A stretch of DNA of 64,000 bases from Streptomyces bathyalis. GTDB lineage: Bacteria; Actinomycetota; Actinomycetes; Streptomycetales; Streptomycetaceae. The notes below the pieces were generated by a model. The model had not been told where the DNA came from, ran no database searches, and saw only the letters and a program-made list of their open reading frames with translations. How positions within the stretch are numbered: position 1 is the stretch's first letter; each line of letters begins with the position of its first letter. Shown here piece by piece: positions 16,471 through 25,407 of this stretch. The stretch is from the NCBI RefSeq assembly GCF_015910445.1, contig NZ_CP048882.1, positions 2,542,001 through 2,606,000 on the forward strand, read 5' to 3'. Both the position numbers and the translations under genes were made by a program.

Positions 16471-17643
16471 TCAGATCTGGGCGCGGTCGCCGCCCGTCGC
16501 CTCCCAGCCGGAGACGGCCAGCGCGCGGTAGGCCGAGTAGTGGCTCGCCGGGTCGCCCGAGTCCGCCCAGGGGATCGCGCCCACATATCCGTCGACGACG
16601 CGCAGCGCCTCCATCGCCTCGCCGTACCGTTCGGCTCGCACGAGGAAGCAGACCAGCAGGTGCAGGACGTGCGGACGCACGGGGTGGCCGGCCTCGACCT
16701 GGTCGACCGCGTACTCCGCGGCCTCCACGGCCTTCTCGATCTCGGCGCTCTGGTAGAGGCCGCGCACCACGTTGACCTCCGGCAGGTGCTCGTAGGCGGC
16801 GAAGAGCGGGAGCGCGGGAAGCAGGGTGCCCTCGGGCGCGTGGGCGGCGGCGCTCTGCGCGAAGGCATCGGCCTCGGCGCGCGAGCCGCAGCCCTTCTCC
16901 GACCAGTACGGCAGGGCGGCCATGTGCGCGCCCATGTGGTGCGGTGCCTTGCGCCGCAGCGTCGCCCACAGTTCCTCGAAGTCGGCGCGCCGGTAGGAGA
17001 GATGGCGTGCGATGAACAGCTCGGTTATGTGCGGCGTGGGGTCGTCGGGGGCGAGCCGCGCGGCCTCCTCGCAGACCGTACGGGCCTCTTCCAGGATGAT
17101 GCGGTGGTCGGCGGAGGAGGGGTCGGCGACGGCCTGCCACACCAGGAACTGCGCGTAGACCTGGGCGCCGCCCGGGTCGCCGGGCTGCTCGGTGCGCCAC
17201 TGCCGCAGCCAGCTCGCGTCACGCAGGCCCGGTCCCTTGCTGAAGGAGACGCCGCCCGCGGAGCCGCCCTTGCCCGTTGCCGGTGACTCCGGTGCGCCGA
17301 GCGCGCGCGCCTGCGCCAGCTCCATCGCCGCCGCGCCCGCCATCGACTGCACGCGCTGCCAGCGCAGTTCCCACTCGTCCCCGGTGAGGGCCAGCAGCCT
17401 CGCGACCGGCTGCCAGTCCTGGGTGCGCTGCGTCTCCTCCAGCGCCTCGGTGAACTCGTGGTCGGGGCCCGGCAGTCGCACGTCGAGCTGCTCGGTCGGT
17501 ACGAAGCCGTATCCGGCGCCCGGGTCGACGGCGCGGGCGACTCCCTGAGCGCCTTGCAGGCGCTGCCGCCGCCGGCGCATCGCCGGAGCGACCAGGACGC
17601 CGAAGATGGCGGTCAGTGCGATCAGCACGAGCAGGGCTTCCAT
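16471..17643 (-). CDS. Membrane-anchored helical-repeat hypothetical protein
   Basis: This 390-residue protein starts with one transmembrane helix (ALLVLIALTAIFGVLVAP) followed by basic residues (RRRRQR), so the bulk should be cytoplasmic. The remainder is a series of helical hairpins reminiscent of TPR repeats (VCEEAARLAPDDPTPHITEL; LLVCFLVRAERYGEAMEALRV). I do not recognise a named family, though it resembles conserved streptomycete proteins of unknown function. It is divergent from the cystathionine enzyme gene and 154 bases away from the DUF255 gene. A scaffold role is possible but not supported further. Confidence 0.85.
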   Translation of the reverse strand: MEALLVLIALTAIFGVLVAPAMRRRRQRLQGAQGVARAVDPGAGYGFVPTEQLDVRLPGPDHEFTEALEETQRTQDWQPVARLLALTGDEWELRWQRVQSMAGAAAMELAQARALGAPESPATGKGGSAGGVSFSKGPGLRDASWLRQWRTEQPGDPGGAQVYAQFLVWQAVADPSSADHRIILEEARTVCEEAARLAPDDPTPHITELFIARHLSYRRADFEELWATLRRKAPHHMGAHMAALPYWSEKGCGSRAEADAFAQSAAAHAPEGTLLPALPLFAAYEHLPEVNVVRGLYQSAEIEKAVEAAEYAVDQVEAGHPVRPHVLHLLVCFLVRAERYGEAMEALRVVDGYVGAIPWADSGDPASHYSAYRALAVSGWEATGGDRAQI

Positions 17644-17752
17644 GGCTGCGTTCTCCCCGTTGGTGCGCGGACGGGACGTGACAGGAGTAATCGTCTGAGG
17701 CGGTTCGCTTGAGCCGCTCTGCCTACACCGTACGGCGCATTACGCTCGCCCC

Positions 17753-18919
17753 ATGAGCGACCAGCGCGACAGCGGGCACACGCCCCAGAGCTTCGAGACC
17801 CTCGCGATCCACGCGGGGCAGACCGCCGACCCCGCGACGGGTGCGGTCGTCCCGCCCATTTACCAGGTCTCCACGTACAAGCAGGACGGCGTCGGCGGGC
17901 TGCGCGGCGGCTACGAGTACAGCCGCTCCGCCAATCCGACGCGTACCGCACTCGAGCAGAACCTCGCCGCCCTGGAAGGCGGGCGCAACGCCTTCGCGTT
18001 CGCGTCGGGCATGGCCGCCGAGGACTGCCTGCTGCGGACCCTGCTCGTGCCCGGGGACCACGTGGTGATCCCGAACGACGCCTACGGCGGTACGTTCCGC
18101 CTCTTCGCGCGCGTCGCCGAACGGTGGGGCGTGGAATGGTCGGTGGCCGACACCTCCGACCCGGCGGCGGTGCGCGCCGAACTGCGCGACCGCACCAAGG
18201 CGGTGTGGGTGGAGACCCCGTCCAACCCGCTGCTCGGCATCAGCGACATCACCGCGCTCGCCCAGCTCGCGCACGGCGCGGGGGCACGGCTGGTCGTGGA
18301 CAACACCTTCGCGAGCCCCTATCTCCAGCAGCCCCTCGCGCTGGGGGCGGACGTCGTCGTGCACTCGACGACGAAGTACATGGGCGGCCACTCGGACGTC
18401 GTCGGCGGCGCCCTCGTACTGGACGAGTCGGAACTGGCCGCGGAGATCGCCTTCCACCAGAACGCGATGGGCGCAGTGGCGGGCCCGTTCGACTCCTGGC
18501 TGGTCATGCGCGGCACGAAGACGCTGGCCGTACGGATGGAGCGGCACAGCGCGAACGCCTCGCGCGTGGCAGAGATGCTCCAGGCCCACCCGAAGGTGAC
18601 GCAGGTCTACTACCCGGGGCTGCCCTCGCACCCGGGGCACGAGACGGCGGCCAAGCAGATGCGGGCCTTCGGCGGGATGGTCTCCTTCCGGGTCGCGGGC
18701 GGCGAGGAGTCGGCGGTGGAGGTGTGCAACCGAACGCACCTGTTCACGCTCGGGGAGTCGCTGGGCGGCGTCGAATCGCTGATCGAGCACCCCGCGCGCA
18801 TGACGCACGCGTCGGCGGCGGGCTCGGCGCTGGAGGTGCCCGCGGACCTCGTGCGGCTGTCCGTCGGCATCGAGTCGGTGGAGGACCTGCTGGCGGATCT
18901 GCAGCAGGCGCTGGGCTAG
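17753..18919 (+). CDS. metB: Cystathionine gamma-synthase / gamma-lyase
   Basis: This 388-residue Cys/Met-metabolism PLP enzyme has the PLP lysine in HSTTKYMGGHSDVVGG, with YEYSRSANPTR, ASGMAA, DNTFASPYLQQPL and the C-terminal SLGGVESLIEHPARMTHAS all present. Members either condense O-succinyl/acetyl-homoserine with cysteine or cleave cystathionine, and sequence alone does not separate the two in actinomycetes. The start at ATG 17753 (MSDQRDSG) is the first in frame. It is monocistronic, with the next genes on the opposite strand. Confidence 0.93.
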   Translation: MSDQRDSGHTPQSFETLAIHAGQTADPATGAVVPPIYQVSTYKQDGVGGLRGGYEYSRSANPTRTALEQNLAALEGGRNAFAFASGMAAEDCLLRTLLVPGDHVVIPNDAYGGTFRLFARVAERWGVEWSVADTSDPAAVRAELRDRTKAVWVETPSNPLLGISDITALAQLAHGAGARLVVDNTFASPYLQQPLALGADVVVHSTTKYMGGHSDVVGGALVLDESELAAEIAFHQNAMGAVAGPFDSWLVMRGTKTLAVRMERHSANASRVAEMLQAHPKVTQVYYPGLPSHPGHETAAKQMRAFGGMVSFRVAGGEESAVEVCNRTHLFTLGESLGGVESLIEHPARMTHASAAGSALEVPADLVRLSVGIESVEDLLADLQQALG

Positions 18920-19005
18920 AAGGGCACGAACGGCGCCGGGGCCGGAACCCGCCCCGGCGCCCTGCCGGTCAGGGCCACGATCCGCTCGGCGAAGGGGCGG
19001 CGCCG

Positions 19006-19254
19006 CTACCAGCCGAGCGGTGGCGTCGTAACGGCCGGCCGGACCATCCAGGGCTCAGCGACCGCGGCCCACACGGCGACGGCCACTGCCACCGCGAAGA
19101 ACCCCCACAGCAGCAGCGCGACCGTGCGCCGCCGGTGCGCGATGCGCATGCCGCGGACCAGGGCGCGCCCGGCCAGGTCCGTCGGCACGGCGGCGGGGGG
19201 CGCGGACTCCAGCAGGCGGCGGACCTCGGTCTCCTTGCGGTCGGGAAGTCTCAT
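19006..19254 (-). CDS. Small single-pass membrane protein, possible anti-sigma partner
   Basis: This 82-residue protein has a cytoplasmic N-terminal half (KETEVRRLLESAPPAAVPTD, then LAGRALVRGMRIAHRRR) followed by one transmembrane helix (VALLLWGFFAVAVAVAVWA) and a short external tail. Its ATG overlaps the stop of the sigma-like gene by four bases, so the pair is co-translated. That architecture resembles small anti-sigma factors, but no zinc-binding HxxxCxxC motif is present. Assignment as a regulator of the sigma factor is inference. Confidence 0.78.
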   Translation of the reverse strand: MRLPDRKETEVRRLLESAPPAAVPTDLAGRALVRGMRIAHRRRTVALLLWGFFAVAVAVAVWAAVAEPWMVRPAVTTPPLGW

Positions 19255-19865
19255 GCGGCCCCCCTCGGCTCGCGGCCTGCGCCGTCGCGCTGTTGCACGG
19301 TCCCGGTGGCCGCCTCCGCTCCCCTGTGCCGCAGACCGGTGACGATGCGGGACGCGAGCAGGGACACGGCACCGGACGCCGGTCCATGCGCCGCGCCGGC
19401 CGGGGTTCCGCTCTCCTCCCCGTTTCTCGTCCCGCGGCTGAGGACCGTCGCCATGCCCCGGGTGCACAGGGCCCGCACCCGCTCCACGGGCAGCCCGAGC
19501 GCTGCGGCGACCTGTTCCTCGGCCACGCCCTCGTACAGCCGCAGCACCAGCATCAGCCGCTCCTGCGGGGGCAGCGCGTCCAGCAGACCGCCGCGCGGAC
19601 GCCGGTGGCGCCAGGCGGTGTGCGCGAAGTGTGCGGCCAGATCCTGGCGCGTGTGCTCGTAAGGGTCCTCGCCGCGCAGACGGTCCCAGTCCGCGTACGT
19701 ACGGGACAGGGCGCCGACGAGCAGTTCCTGGGCGGCGGGAGCGGCACCGAAGGGCTCACCGGTCAGCAGCGTGGCGGCATGCAGCAGCCTGCCGGCCGCG
19801 CCCGCGACGAACGCCTCGAACTCCCGGGCCCGGCGGCGCTCCTCACGCGCACGCCGCTCTCCCAC
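19251..19865 (-). CDS. ECF-like RNA polymerase sigma factor (SigE-family)
   Basis: This 204-residue protein has a degenerate region 2 (EFEAFVAGAAGRLLHAATLL) and a recognisable region 4 (LPPQERLMLVLRLYEGVAEE, then VAAALGLPVERVRALCTRGM). It ends in about 60 disordered residues. The layout is that of the SigE-family (SigE/SigM-like) actinobacterial sigma factors. The ATG is MGERRAREE; the N-terminus is rich in Arg/Glu. It is coupled by a four-base overlap to a small membrane protein. The target promoters are unknown. Confidence 0.8.
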   Translation of the reverse strand: MGERRAREERRRAREFEAFVAGAAGRLLHAATLLTGEPFGAAPAAQELLVGALSRTYADWDRLRGEDPYEHTRQDLAAHFAHTAWRHRRPRGGLLDALPPQERLMLVLRLYEGVAEEQVAAALGLPVERVRALCTRGMATVLSRGTRNGEESGTPAGAAHGPASGAVSLLASRIVTGLRHRGAEAATGTVQQRDGAGREPRGAA

Positions 19866-19910
19866 CTGCGCCTCCCGTACGGCAATGGGACGCCAGGCGC
19901 ACTGATCAAA

Positions 19911-20492
19911 TCAAGAGGGAGGTACTTCCGGAGTCTCCGTGGCGGGGTGGATGCCCTGCATCGCGGTGTTGAAGCGGGTCAGGAGCCTGCAGAAGGTCTC
20001 CCGGTCCTCCTCGCTCCAGTCGTCCGTGAGCACCGCCATCAGCTCGCGCCGGGAGGAGCGCACCTGGTGGAGCCGGGCGATGCCGTGCGGGGACAGCTTG
20101 AGAACGACGGCGCGGCCGTCCTCGGGGTGCGTGGTGCGGGTGACCAGGCCTCCTTCGACGAGCGGCGCGACCTGCCGGGTGACGGTCGAGGAGTCGATCC
20201 CCATCCCGGAGGCGAGGGCCTTGACGCCCATCGGACCGTTCTCTTCGAGCCGGTTGAGCAGCAGGTAGGCGGCACGGTCCATGGAGTTGCGCGCCTGGCC
20301 TATCCCGCCCAGACGGGTCTGCTCGGCGCGGCGCGCGAAGACGGCGACCTGGTGCTGCATGGCGTCCAGGACGCGCCCCCTCTGCGGGTCGGCGCGGTCG
20401 AGAGTCTCGTGGTCCGCTTCATGCCCGGCGAGGGCCTGATCCGGGGCCTGATCTGTGCTGTTCACTGTCATCATGTCCGGTTGCATGGGCAT
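19911..20492 (-). CDS. MarR-family transcriptional regulator
   Basis: This winged-helix regulator contains the MarR core: AYLLLNRLEENGPMGVKALA, then the recognition stretch MGIDSSTVTRQVAPLVEGGL and the wing HPEDGRAVVLKLSPHG. I placed the start at the ATG 20492 (MPMQPDMMTV); further ATGs at 20486 and 20471 and a longer reading from 20603 are possible, none with a strong ribosome site. It diverges from the threonine dehydratase gene across about 150 bases, so it could control that promoter. The ligand is unknown. Confidence 0.88.
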   Translation of the reverse strand: MPMQPDMMTVNSTDQAPDQALAGHEADHETLDRADPQRGRVLDAMQHQVAVFARRAEQTRLGGIGQARNSMDRAAYLLLNRLEENGPMGVKALASGMGIDSSTVTRQVAPLVEGGLVTRTTHPEDGRAVVLKLSPHGIARLHQVRSSRRELMAVLTDDWSEEDRETFCRLLTRFNTAMQGIHPATETPEVPPS

Positions 20493-20644
20493 GCCGAGAT
20501 GCTCGCTTCTTCGGGAAGTTCCACGGAAAAGACCTGATTCTGCTGCCCAGCGTAAACGGATCGCGCCCGAGCCGTACCTGTGCTGCGTGAACACCGTGGA
20601 CACCGGGCGGCGCCCGCGGAGCCGCGAACTGCGACACTGACGCC

Positions 20645-21889
20645 ATGGTCTCCCCCGCCCCCGACGCCACGGGCGTAACAGCGTCCGTCACCGTCGACGA
20701 CGTGCGCGCCGCGCAGAAGACGCTCACCGGCGTGGCCCGTACGACATCGCTGGAAGGCAGCCGGCACCTCACGCACCTCGTCGGCTCCCCCGTGCACCTC
20801 AAGTGCGAGAACCTGCAGCGCACCGGCTCGTTCAAGCTGCGCGGCGCGTATGTGCGCATCGCCGGGCTCTCCCCCGAGGAGCGTGCGCGCGGCGTGGTCG
20901 CGGCGAGCGCCGGCAACCACGCGCAGGGCGTGGCGCTGGCGGCCTCCCTGCTCGGTGTGAACTCCACGGTGTTCATGCCGGAGGGCGCCCCGCTGCCGAA
21001 GGTCGCCGCGACGCGGGACTACGGCGCCGAGGTCGTGCTGCACGGACAAGTCGTCGACGAGACGCTGCGGGCGGCGCAGGAGCACGCGGAGGAGACGGGC
21101 GCGGTCTTCATCCACCCCTTCGACCACCCCGACGTGGTGGCCGGGCAGGGCACCCTCGGGCTGGAGATCCTCGAACAGTGCCCGGAGGTCCGCACGATCG
21201 TCGTGGGAGTGGGAGGCGGCGGGCTCATCGCGGGCATCGCGGTGGCGGTCAAGGAACTGCGGCCCGACGTACGGATCATCGGCGTTCAGGCGGAGGGAGC
21301 GGCGGCGTATCCGCCCTCGCTCGCCGCGGGGAAGCCCCTGGTGCTGGATTCGGTCTCCACGATGGCCGACGGGATCAAGGTCGGGCGGCCGGGGGACGTG
21401 CCGTTCAAAATCGTTGGCGACCTCGTCGACGAGGTACGTACGGTGTCCGAAGACGCTCTCTCCAGCGCGCTGTTGCTCTGCCTGGAGCGAGCGAAGCTGG
21501 TGGTGGAGCCGGCGGGGGCAAGTCCCGTGGCGGCCCTGCTCTCCCGGCCGGAGACGGTCGACGGTCCCGTCGTCGCCGTGCTCTCCGGAGGCAATGTCGA
21601 TCCCCTGGTCCTTCAGCGGACGCTGCGTCACGGCATGGCGGCCGCCGGCCGCTATCTGTCGCTGCGACTGCGGCTGACCGACCGGCCCGGGGCGCTGGCA
21701 GCACTGCTGAGGGAGTTGTCAGTGGCGGACGCTAACGTCCTGGACGTGGGCCATGTTCGGACCGATCCACGGCTCGGGCTCGACGAGGTGGAGGTGGAGC
21801 TGCACTTGGAGACGAAGGGACCGGAGCACTGCGAGGACCTCGCGGGCAAGCTGCGCTCGGCCGGCTACACGGTGGTGCTGACGCGCTGA
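20645..21889 (+). CDS. ilvA: Threonine ammonia-lyase (threonine dehydratase) with ACT-like domain
   Basis: This 414-residue fold-II PLP enzyme deaminates threonine to 2-oxobutanoate for isoleucine synthesis or threonine breakdown. The PLP lysine is in RTGSFKLRGAYVRI, the phosphate loop is VGVGGGGLIAGIA, and SAGNHAQGVALAA binds substrate carboxylate. Residues about 330-414 form one ACT-type domain (SLRLRLTDRPGALAALLREL), matching the short catabolic/biosynthetic form rather than the two-ACT E. coli IlvA. It diverges from a MarR gene. Confidence 0.95.
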   Translation: MVSPAPDATGVTASVTVDDVRAAQKTLTGVARTTSLEGSRHLTHLVGSPVHLKCENLQRTGSFKLRGAYVRIAGLSPEERARGVVAASAGNHAQGVALAASLLGVNSTVFMPEGAPLPKVAATRDYGAEVVLHGQVVDETLRAAQEHAEETGAVFIHPFDHPDVVAGQGTLGLEILEQCPEVRTIVVGVGGGGLIAGIAVAVKELRPDVRIIGVQAEGAAAYPPSLAAGKPLVLDSVSTMADGIKVGRPGDVPFKIVGDLVDEVRTVSEDALSSALLLCLERAKLVVEPAGASPVAALLSRPETVDGPVVAVLSGGNVDPLVLQRTLRHGMAAAGRYLSLRLRLTDRPGALAALLRELSVADANVLDVGHVRTDPRLGLDEVEVELHLETKGPEHCEDLAGKLRSAGYTVVLTR

Positions 21890-22008
21890 GCCGTCGGCCC
21901 GCCGCGAAAGGCAGCCGGGGAAGCCGCCTTCCACGCTCGAACGCCCAGGCCCGACCACCTGAGCTCCACATCGGAGCACTCGCGACTGTCGCGAACTTTC
22001 GCAATAGG

Positions 22009-22038
22009 TTGACGCGATGTATCGCGTTCACTCATACT
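22009..22038 (+). promoter_or_regulatory. ABC exporter promoter with operator in the spacer
   Basis: TTGACG (22009-22014) and CATACT (22033-22038) are spaced by 18 bases. The spacer holds a perfect palindrome, ACGCGAT-GT-ATCGCGT (22012-22027), so a bound repressor would block polymerase. The regulator is not identifiable in the adjacent genes. Confidence 0.6.
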
Positions 22039-22138
22039 GCTGGCCTACGGGTCCGCCGTATGGCTATCTGATGGCATGCCGGATATCTCCGGCCTGTTCG
22101 ACATTCACCGTTACTTCTCCACATCTGGGAGCCCACTT

Positions 22139-23194
22139 ATGCCAGGCGCCATTTACGCCGAGGGTCTCGTGAAGACCTTCGGCGAGGTAAGGGCACTGGA
22201 CGGCGTCGACCTCGATGTCCCCGAGGGCACTGTGCTGGGTCTGCTCGGGCCCAACGGCGCCGGCAAGACCACTGCCGTGAGGGTGCTCACCACCCTCATC
22301 CAGCCCGACAGCGGCAAGGCTGTCGTGGCCGGCCTCGACGTCCTCAAGCAACCCAACGAGGTACGGCGATCGATCGGCCTGTCCGGCCAGTTCGCCGCCA
22401 TCGACGAGTATCTGACCGGCAGGGAGAACCTGCAGATGGTCGGGCAGCTGTATCAGCTCACCGCGCGCGACGCGAAGCGCAGGGCGGGCGAACTGCTCGA
22501 GCGCTTCAACCTCGCGGACGCCGCGGACCGCACGGCCAAGACGTACTCGGGCGGCATGCGCCGGCGTCTCGACCTCGCGGCGGCGCTCGTCGTCCACCCG
22601 CCCGTGATGTTCATGGACGAGCCGACGACCGGTCTCGACCCGCGCAACCGCCTCCAACTGTGGGAGGTCATAGAGGAGTTGGTGGCCGGAGGCACGACGC
22701 TCCTGCTCACCACGCAGTATCTGGAGGAGGCCGACCGCCTCGCCCACGACATCGCCGTGGTCGACCAGGGCAAGGTCATCGCCCGCGGCACCTCCGACCA
22801 GCTCAAGGCCCAGACGGGCGGCGAACGCGTCGAGGTCGTCGTGCACGACCGCGACGAGATCGCCACGGCCGAGGCCGTCCTGGCCAAGCACGGCCTGCCG
22901 GGCACCGGCCCGGAGGGCGTCACCGTCGAGCACCACACCCGAAGGCTCACGGTGCCCGTGACGGGTGGCGCGAAACTGCTCGCCGAGATCATCCGTGATC
23001 TCGACGGCCGGGGCATCGAGATCGACGACATCGGCCTGCGCCGCCCCACTCTCGACGACGTCTTCATCACGCTCACCGGCCACGCGGCGGAGGAGCGCGA
23101 AGAGAACGGCGCCGCGGAGGCGGCCGGCGAAGCGGCGGCCGGCAAGAAGCAGAAGCGCAGGGACAAGAAGCAGAAGAAGGAGGCCGTCAAGTGA
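22139..23194 (+). CDS. DrrA-type ABC transporter ATP-binding protein
   Basis: This ATPase of the daunorubicin-resistance (DrrA) group powers export of hydrophobic compounds. Walker A is GPNGAGKTT, the signature is YSGGMRRRLDLA, and Walker B is PPVMFMDEPTTGLD; the C-terminal DrrA domain with PTLDDVFITLTG is present. I chose ATG 22139 (MPGAIYAEG), seven bases after GGGAG; an upstream in-frame ATG at 22076 would add 21 residues. The C-terminus has an unusual Lys-rich tail (KKQKRRDKKQKKEAVK). The stop overlaps the permease GTG by four bases. Confidence 0.95.
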   Translation: MPGAIYAEGLVKTFGEVRALDGVDLDVPEGTVLGLLGPNGAGKTTAVRVLTTLIQPDSGKAVVAGLDVLKQPNEVRRSIGLSGQFAAIDEYLTGRENLQMVGQLYQLTARDAKRRAGELLERFNLADAADRTAKTYSGGMRRRLDLAAALVVHPPVMFMDEPTTGLDPRNRLQLWEVIEELVAGGTTLLLTTQYLEEADRLAHDIAVVDQGKVIARGTSDQLKAQTGGERVEVVVHDRDEIATAEAVLAKHGLPGTGPEGVTVEHHTRRLTVPVTGGAKLLAEIIRDLDGRGIEIDDIGLRRPTLDDVFITLTGHAAEEREENGAAEAAGEAAAGKKQKRRDKKQKKEAVK

Positions 23195-24057
23195 CTGCCA
23201 CGACCACGGCACCGACGGCACCCACTCCGGCCGCCCCGGCCGGAGGCGGTCTCCGCCAGTCCGTGCGCGACTCCCTGACGGTCGCCAAACGCAACCTCAT
23301 CCGGATGCTGCGCATCCCCGAGGTCGTCATCTTCGGGCTCTTCCAGCCCATCATGTTCGTGGTGCTCTTCAGCTACGTCTTCGGCGGCTCCATCAACCTG
23401 CCGGGTGCGGGCCTCGACCCGGGGCTCTACCGCGAGTTCCTGATGGCCGGCATCTTCGCCCAGACCGTCACGTTCGCCACGGCGGGCGCGGGCGCGGGCA
23501 TCGCCGAGGACATGCACAAGGGCCTCATCGACCGCTTCCGTTCACTGCCCATGGCCCGCGGCGCGGTGCTCACGGGCCGCACGCTCGCGGACCTCGTGCA
23601 GACGGGTCTCACGCTGATAGTGCTGGCCCTCGTGGCACTGCTCGTCGGCTGGCGCACCCACGAGAACGGGCTGAAGGTGCTGGCCGGGTTCGGCCTGCTG
23701 CTCCTGCTCGGATACGCCTTCACCTGGATCGGCGCGCTGATCGGCCTGACGGTCCGTACTCCCGAGGCGGCCACGTCCGGCGGGCTGATCTGGCTCTTCC
23801 CGCTGACGTTCATCTCGAACGCCTTCGTGCCCTCGCAGAACATGCCGACGGTGCTGCGGCACTTCGCCGAGTGGAATCCGTTCAGTGCCACGGTGCAGGC
23901 CTGCCGTGAGCTCTTCGGCAACCTCCCCCCGAACTACCCGGTGCCGGACGCGTGGCCGATGCAGCACCCGGCCTGGGCGTCGCTGATCTGGTCGATCCTG
24001 ATCGTCGCGTTCTTCCGCACGCTGGCAGTCCGCAAGTACAAGTCGGCGAACTCCTGA
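23191..24057 (+). CDS. DrrB-type ABC-2 transporter permease
   Basis: This 288-residue membrane partner of the preceding ATPase has six hydrophobic helices. The ABC-2 landmarks are IFGLFQPIMFVVLFSYVFGG near residue 50 and the conserved SNAFVPSQNMPTVLRHFAEW, then NPFSATVQACRELFG near the C-terminus. It starts at a GTG overlapping the ATPase stop (GTGA), so the subunits are co-translated. The pair is presumably a drug or lipid exporter. A strong hairpin follows 22 bases after the stop. Confidence 0.94.
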   Translation: MTATTTAPTAPTPAAPAGGGLRQSVRDSLTVAKRNLIRMLRIPEVVIFGLFQPIMFVVLFSYVFGGSINLPGAGLDPGLYREFLMAGIFAQTVTFATAGAGAGIAEDMHKGLIDRFRSLPMARGAVLTGRTLADLVQTGLTLIVLALVALLVGWRTHENGLKVLAGFGLLLLLGYAFTWIGALIGLTVRTPEAATSGGLIWLFPLTFISNAFVPSQNMPTVLRHFAEWNPFSATVQACRELFGNLPPNYPVPDAWPMQHPAWASLIWSILIVAFFRTLAVRKYKSANS

Positions 24058-24079
24058 CAGTCCGGCAGCGCCGGCACAG

Positions 24080-24114
24080 CTGTGGGCCCCGGCCTCTCCG
24101 GCCGGGGCCCACAG
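24080..24114. terminator. Bidirectional hairpin terminator
   Basis: CTGTGGGCCCCGGCC pairs perfectly with GGCCGGGGCCCACAG around a 5-base loop (15-bp stem). It lies between the convergent permease and greA genes and could serve both. Confidence 0.88.
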
Positions 24115-24203
24115 TGCTGTCTGCTTCCGTGTCTTGCTCTGGTGCGGTGCTTCCCGTCGCCTTTGCTCGGGCCGGACGCGGCCCTCCGCGGGCGTGAAGC
24201 GCC

Positions 24204-24701
24204 TCAGCCCTGGTACGGCTTCGCCTCAAGGATCTTCACCGACGCCATCTTCCCGTTCGGCAGTTCGTACTCGGCGTCCGTACCGACCTTCTTGCCGTTC
24301 ACGCCGCTGCCCAGCGGCGACTGCGGCGAGTACGTCTCGATCTCCGAGCTCGCGTACTCGCGCGAAGCGAGAAGGAAAGTCACCGTGTCGTCCTCGTCAC
24401 CGTCGAAGGCGATCGTCACGACCATCCCGGGAGCCACCACTCCGGTGTCCGCGGGAGCCTCGCCGACCTTGGCGTTCTCCAGCAGCTGTTCGAGCTGCCG
24501 CACCCTCAGCTCCTGCTTGCCCTGCTCCTCCTTGGCCGCGTGGTACCCGCCGTTCTCGCGGAGGTCACCCTCTTCGCGAGCTGCCTCGATCTTCTTGGAG
24601 ATCTCGGTACGTGCAGGACCCGACAGGTACTCCAGCTCGGCCTTGAGCTGGTCGTACGCCTCCTGGGTGAGCCAGGTGACGTTGTCGCTGGTCTGGGTCA
24701 C
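24204..24701 (-). CDS. greA: Transcription elongation factor GreA
   Basis: This 165-residue factor stimulates transcript cleavage in backtracked RNA polymerase. The N-terminal coiled coil carries the acidic tip in AAREEGDLRENGGYHAAKEE, and the C-terminal FKBP-like domain includes YSPQSPLGSGVNGKKVGD-like sequence. The GTG start is preceded by GAGGAG. The C-terminal domain is slightly longer than E. coli GreA (158), as usual in actinobacteria. It is leftward, followed upstream by the DUF4307 gene. Confidence 0.97.
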   Translation of the reverse strand: MTQTSDNVTWLTQEAYDQLKAELEYLSGPARTEISKKIEAAREEGDLRENGGYHAAKEEQGKQELRVRQLEQLLENAKVGEAPADTGVVAPGMVVTIAFDGDEDDTVTFLLASREYASSEIETYSPQSPLGSGVNGKKVGTDAEYELPNGKMASVKILEAKPYQG

Positions 24702-24832
24702 AGGTGCTCCTCGTCGGTACTGGGAATAAAAACATCGCCCTGCCCAGAGGCTGCGCCTTCGGGGTGGGGCGGAAACTACGAGCCTAACAATTCAGGTGGA
24801 AAAGGGAAGAAGGTCGAACGCTGCGTACGGTC

Positions 24833-25294
24833 TCAGTGACCTTCGGTTTCCCGCGGTTCGCAGCCCACCAGCTCGGCGCTCGTGGCACGCCTCGTGGTCC
24901 GTACGGAAACGACTTGGTCCACCTGCTCCGCGCCGCCCGCGATGGTGACGTCCTTGCGCCCGACCTCACCGCCGTCGGCGGCACGCGTACGCAAGGTGCA
25001 CACTCCCGTCGCGTCCGCGTCCTTGCGGACCTCGAGGTGCACTTCCACCGTACGGCCGGAGACCACCTTGAACTTGATCACCTGACCGCTCACCGGCTGC
25101 CCGCCGATGTAGTCCGCGCCGAACCAGGCGACGCCCGCGAGCGACAGCACGGCCAGCACCCCGCCGACGATCTTCAGCTTCCGGTCGGTGCGCGCGTCGC
25201 GCCCCAGACCGCCCGAGGCCCCGTACCGTCCCTCCGGCGGACCGTCGGCAGCGGGGGCGCGCCCGGCGCCGTCAGCGCGTCGCACGTCAGCCAT
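24833..25294 (-). CDS. DUF4307 single-pass membrane protein
   Basis: This 153-residue actinobacterial protein has a disordered Ala/Pro/Gly-rich N-terminus (PPEGRYGASGGLGRDARTDR), one transmembrane helix (IVGGVLAVLSLAGVAWFGA) and an extracytoplasmic beta-rich domain with VSGRTVEVHLEVRKD and two cysteines. This is the DUF4307 layout, and the position between greA and mca is the usual one. I start at ATG 25294 (MADVRRAD). No function is known. Confidence 0.9.
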   Translation of the reverse strand: MADVRRADGAGRAPAADGPPEGRYGASGGLGRDARTDRKLKIVGGVLAVLSLAGVAWFGADYIGGQPVSGQVIKFKVVSGRTVEVHLEVRKDADATGVCTLRTRAADGGEVGRKDVTIAGGAEQVDQVVSVRTTRRATSAELVGCEPRETEGH

Positions 25295-25407
25295 GGCCGG
25301 GTCCACTTTCGTCGCGTCGATGGGCGGGGGACATCGGGAATACATCCGGATGCCGATTCGGTCACTATAGGTGTCGCCCGCCATGACGAGTTGACGAGGA
25401 CCGAGTC

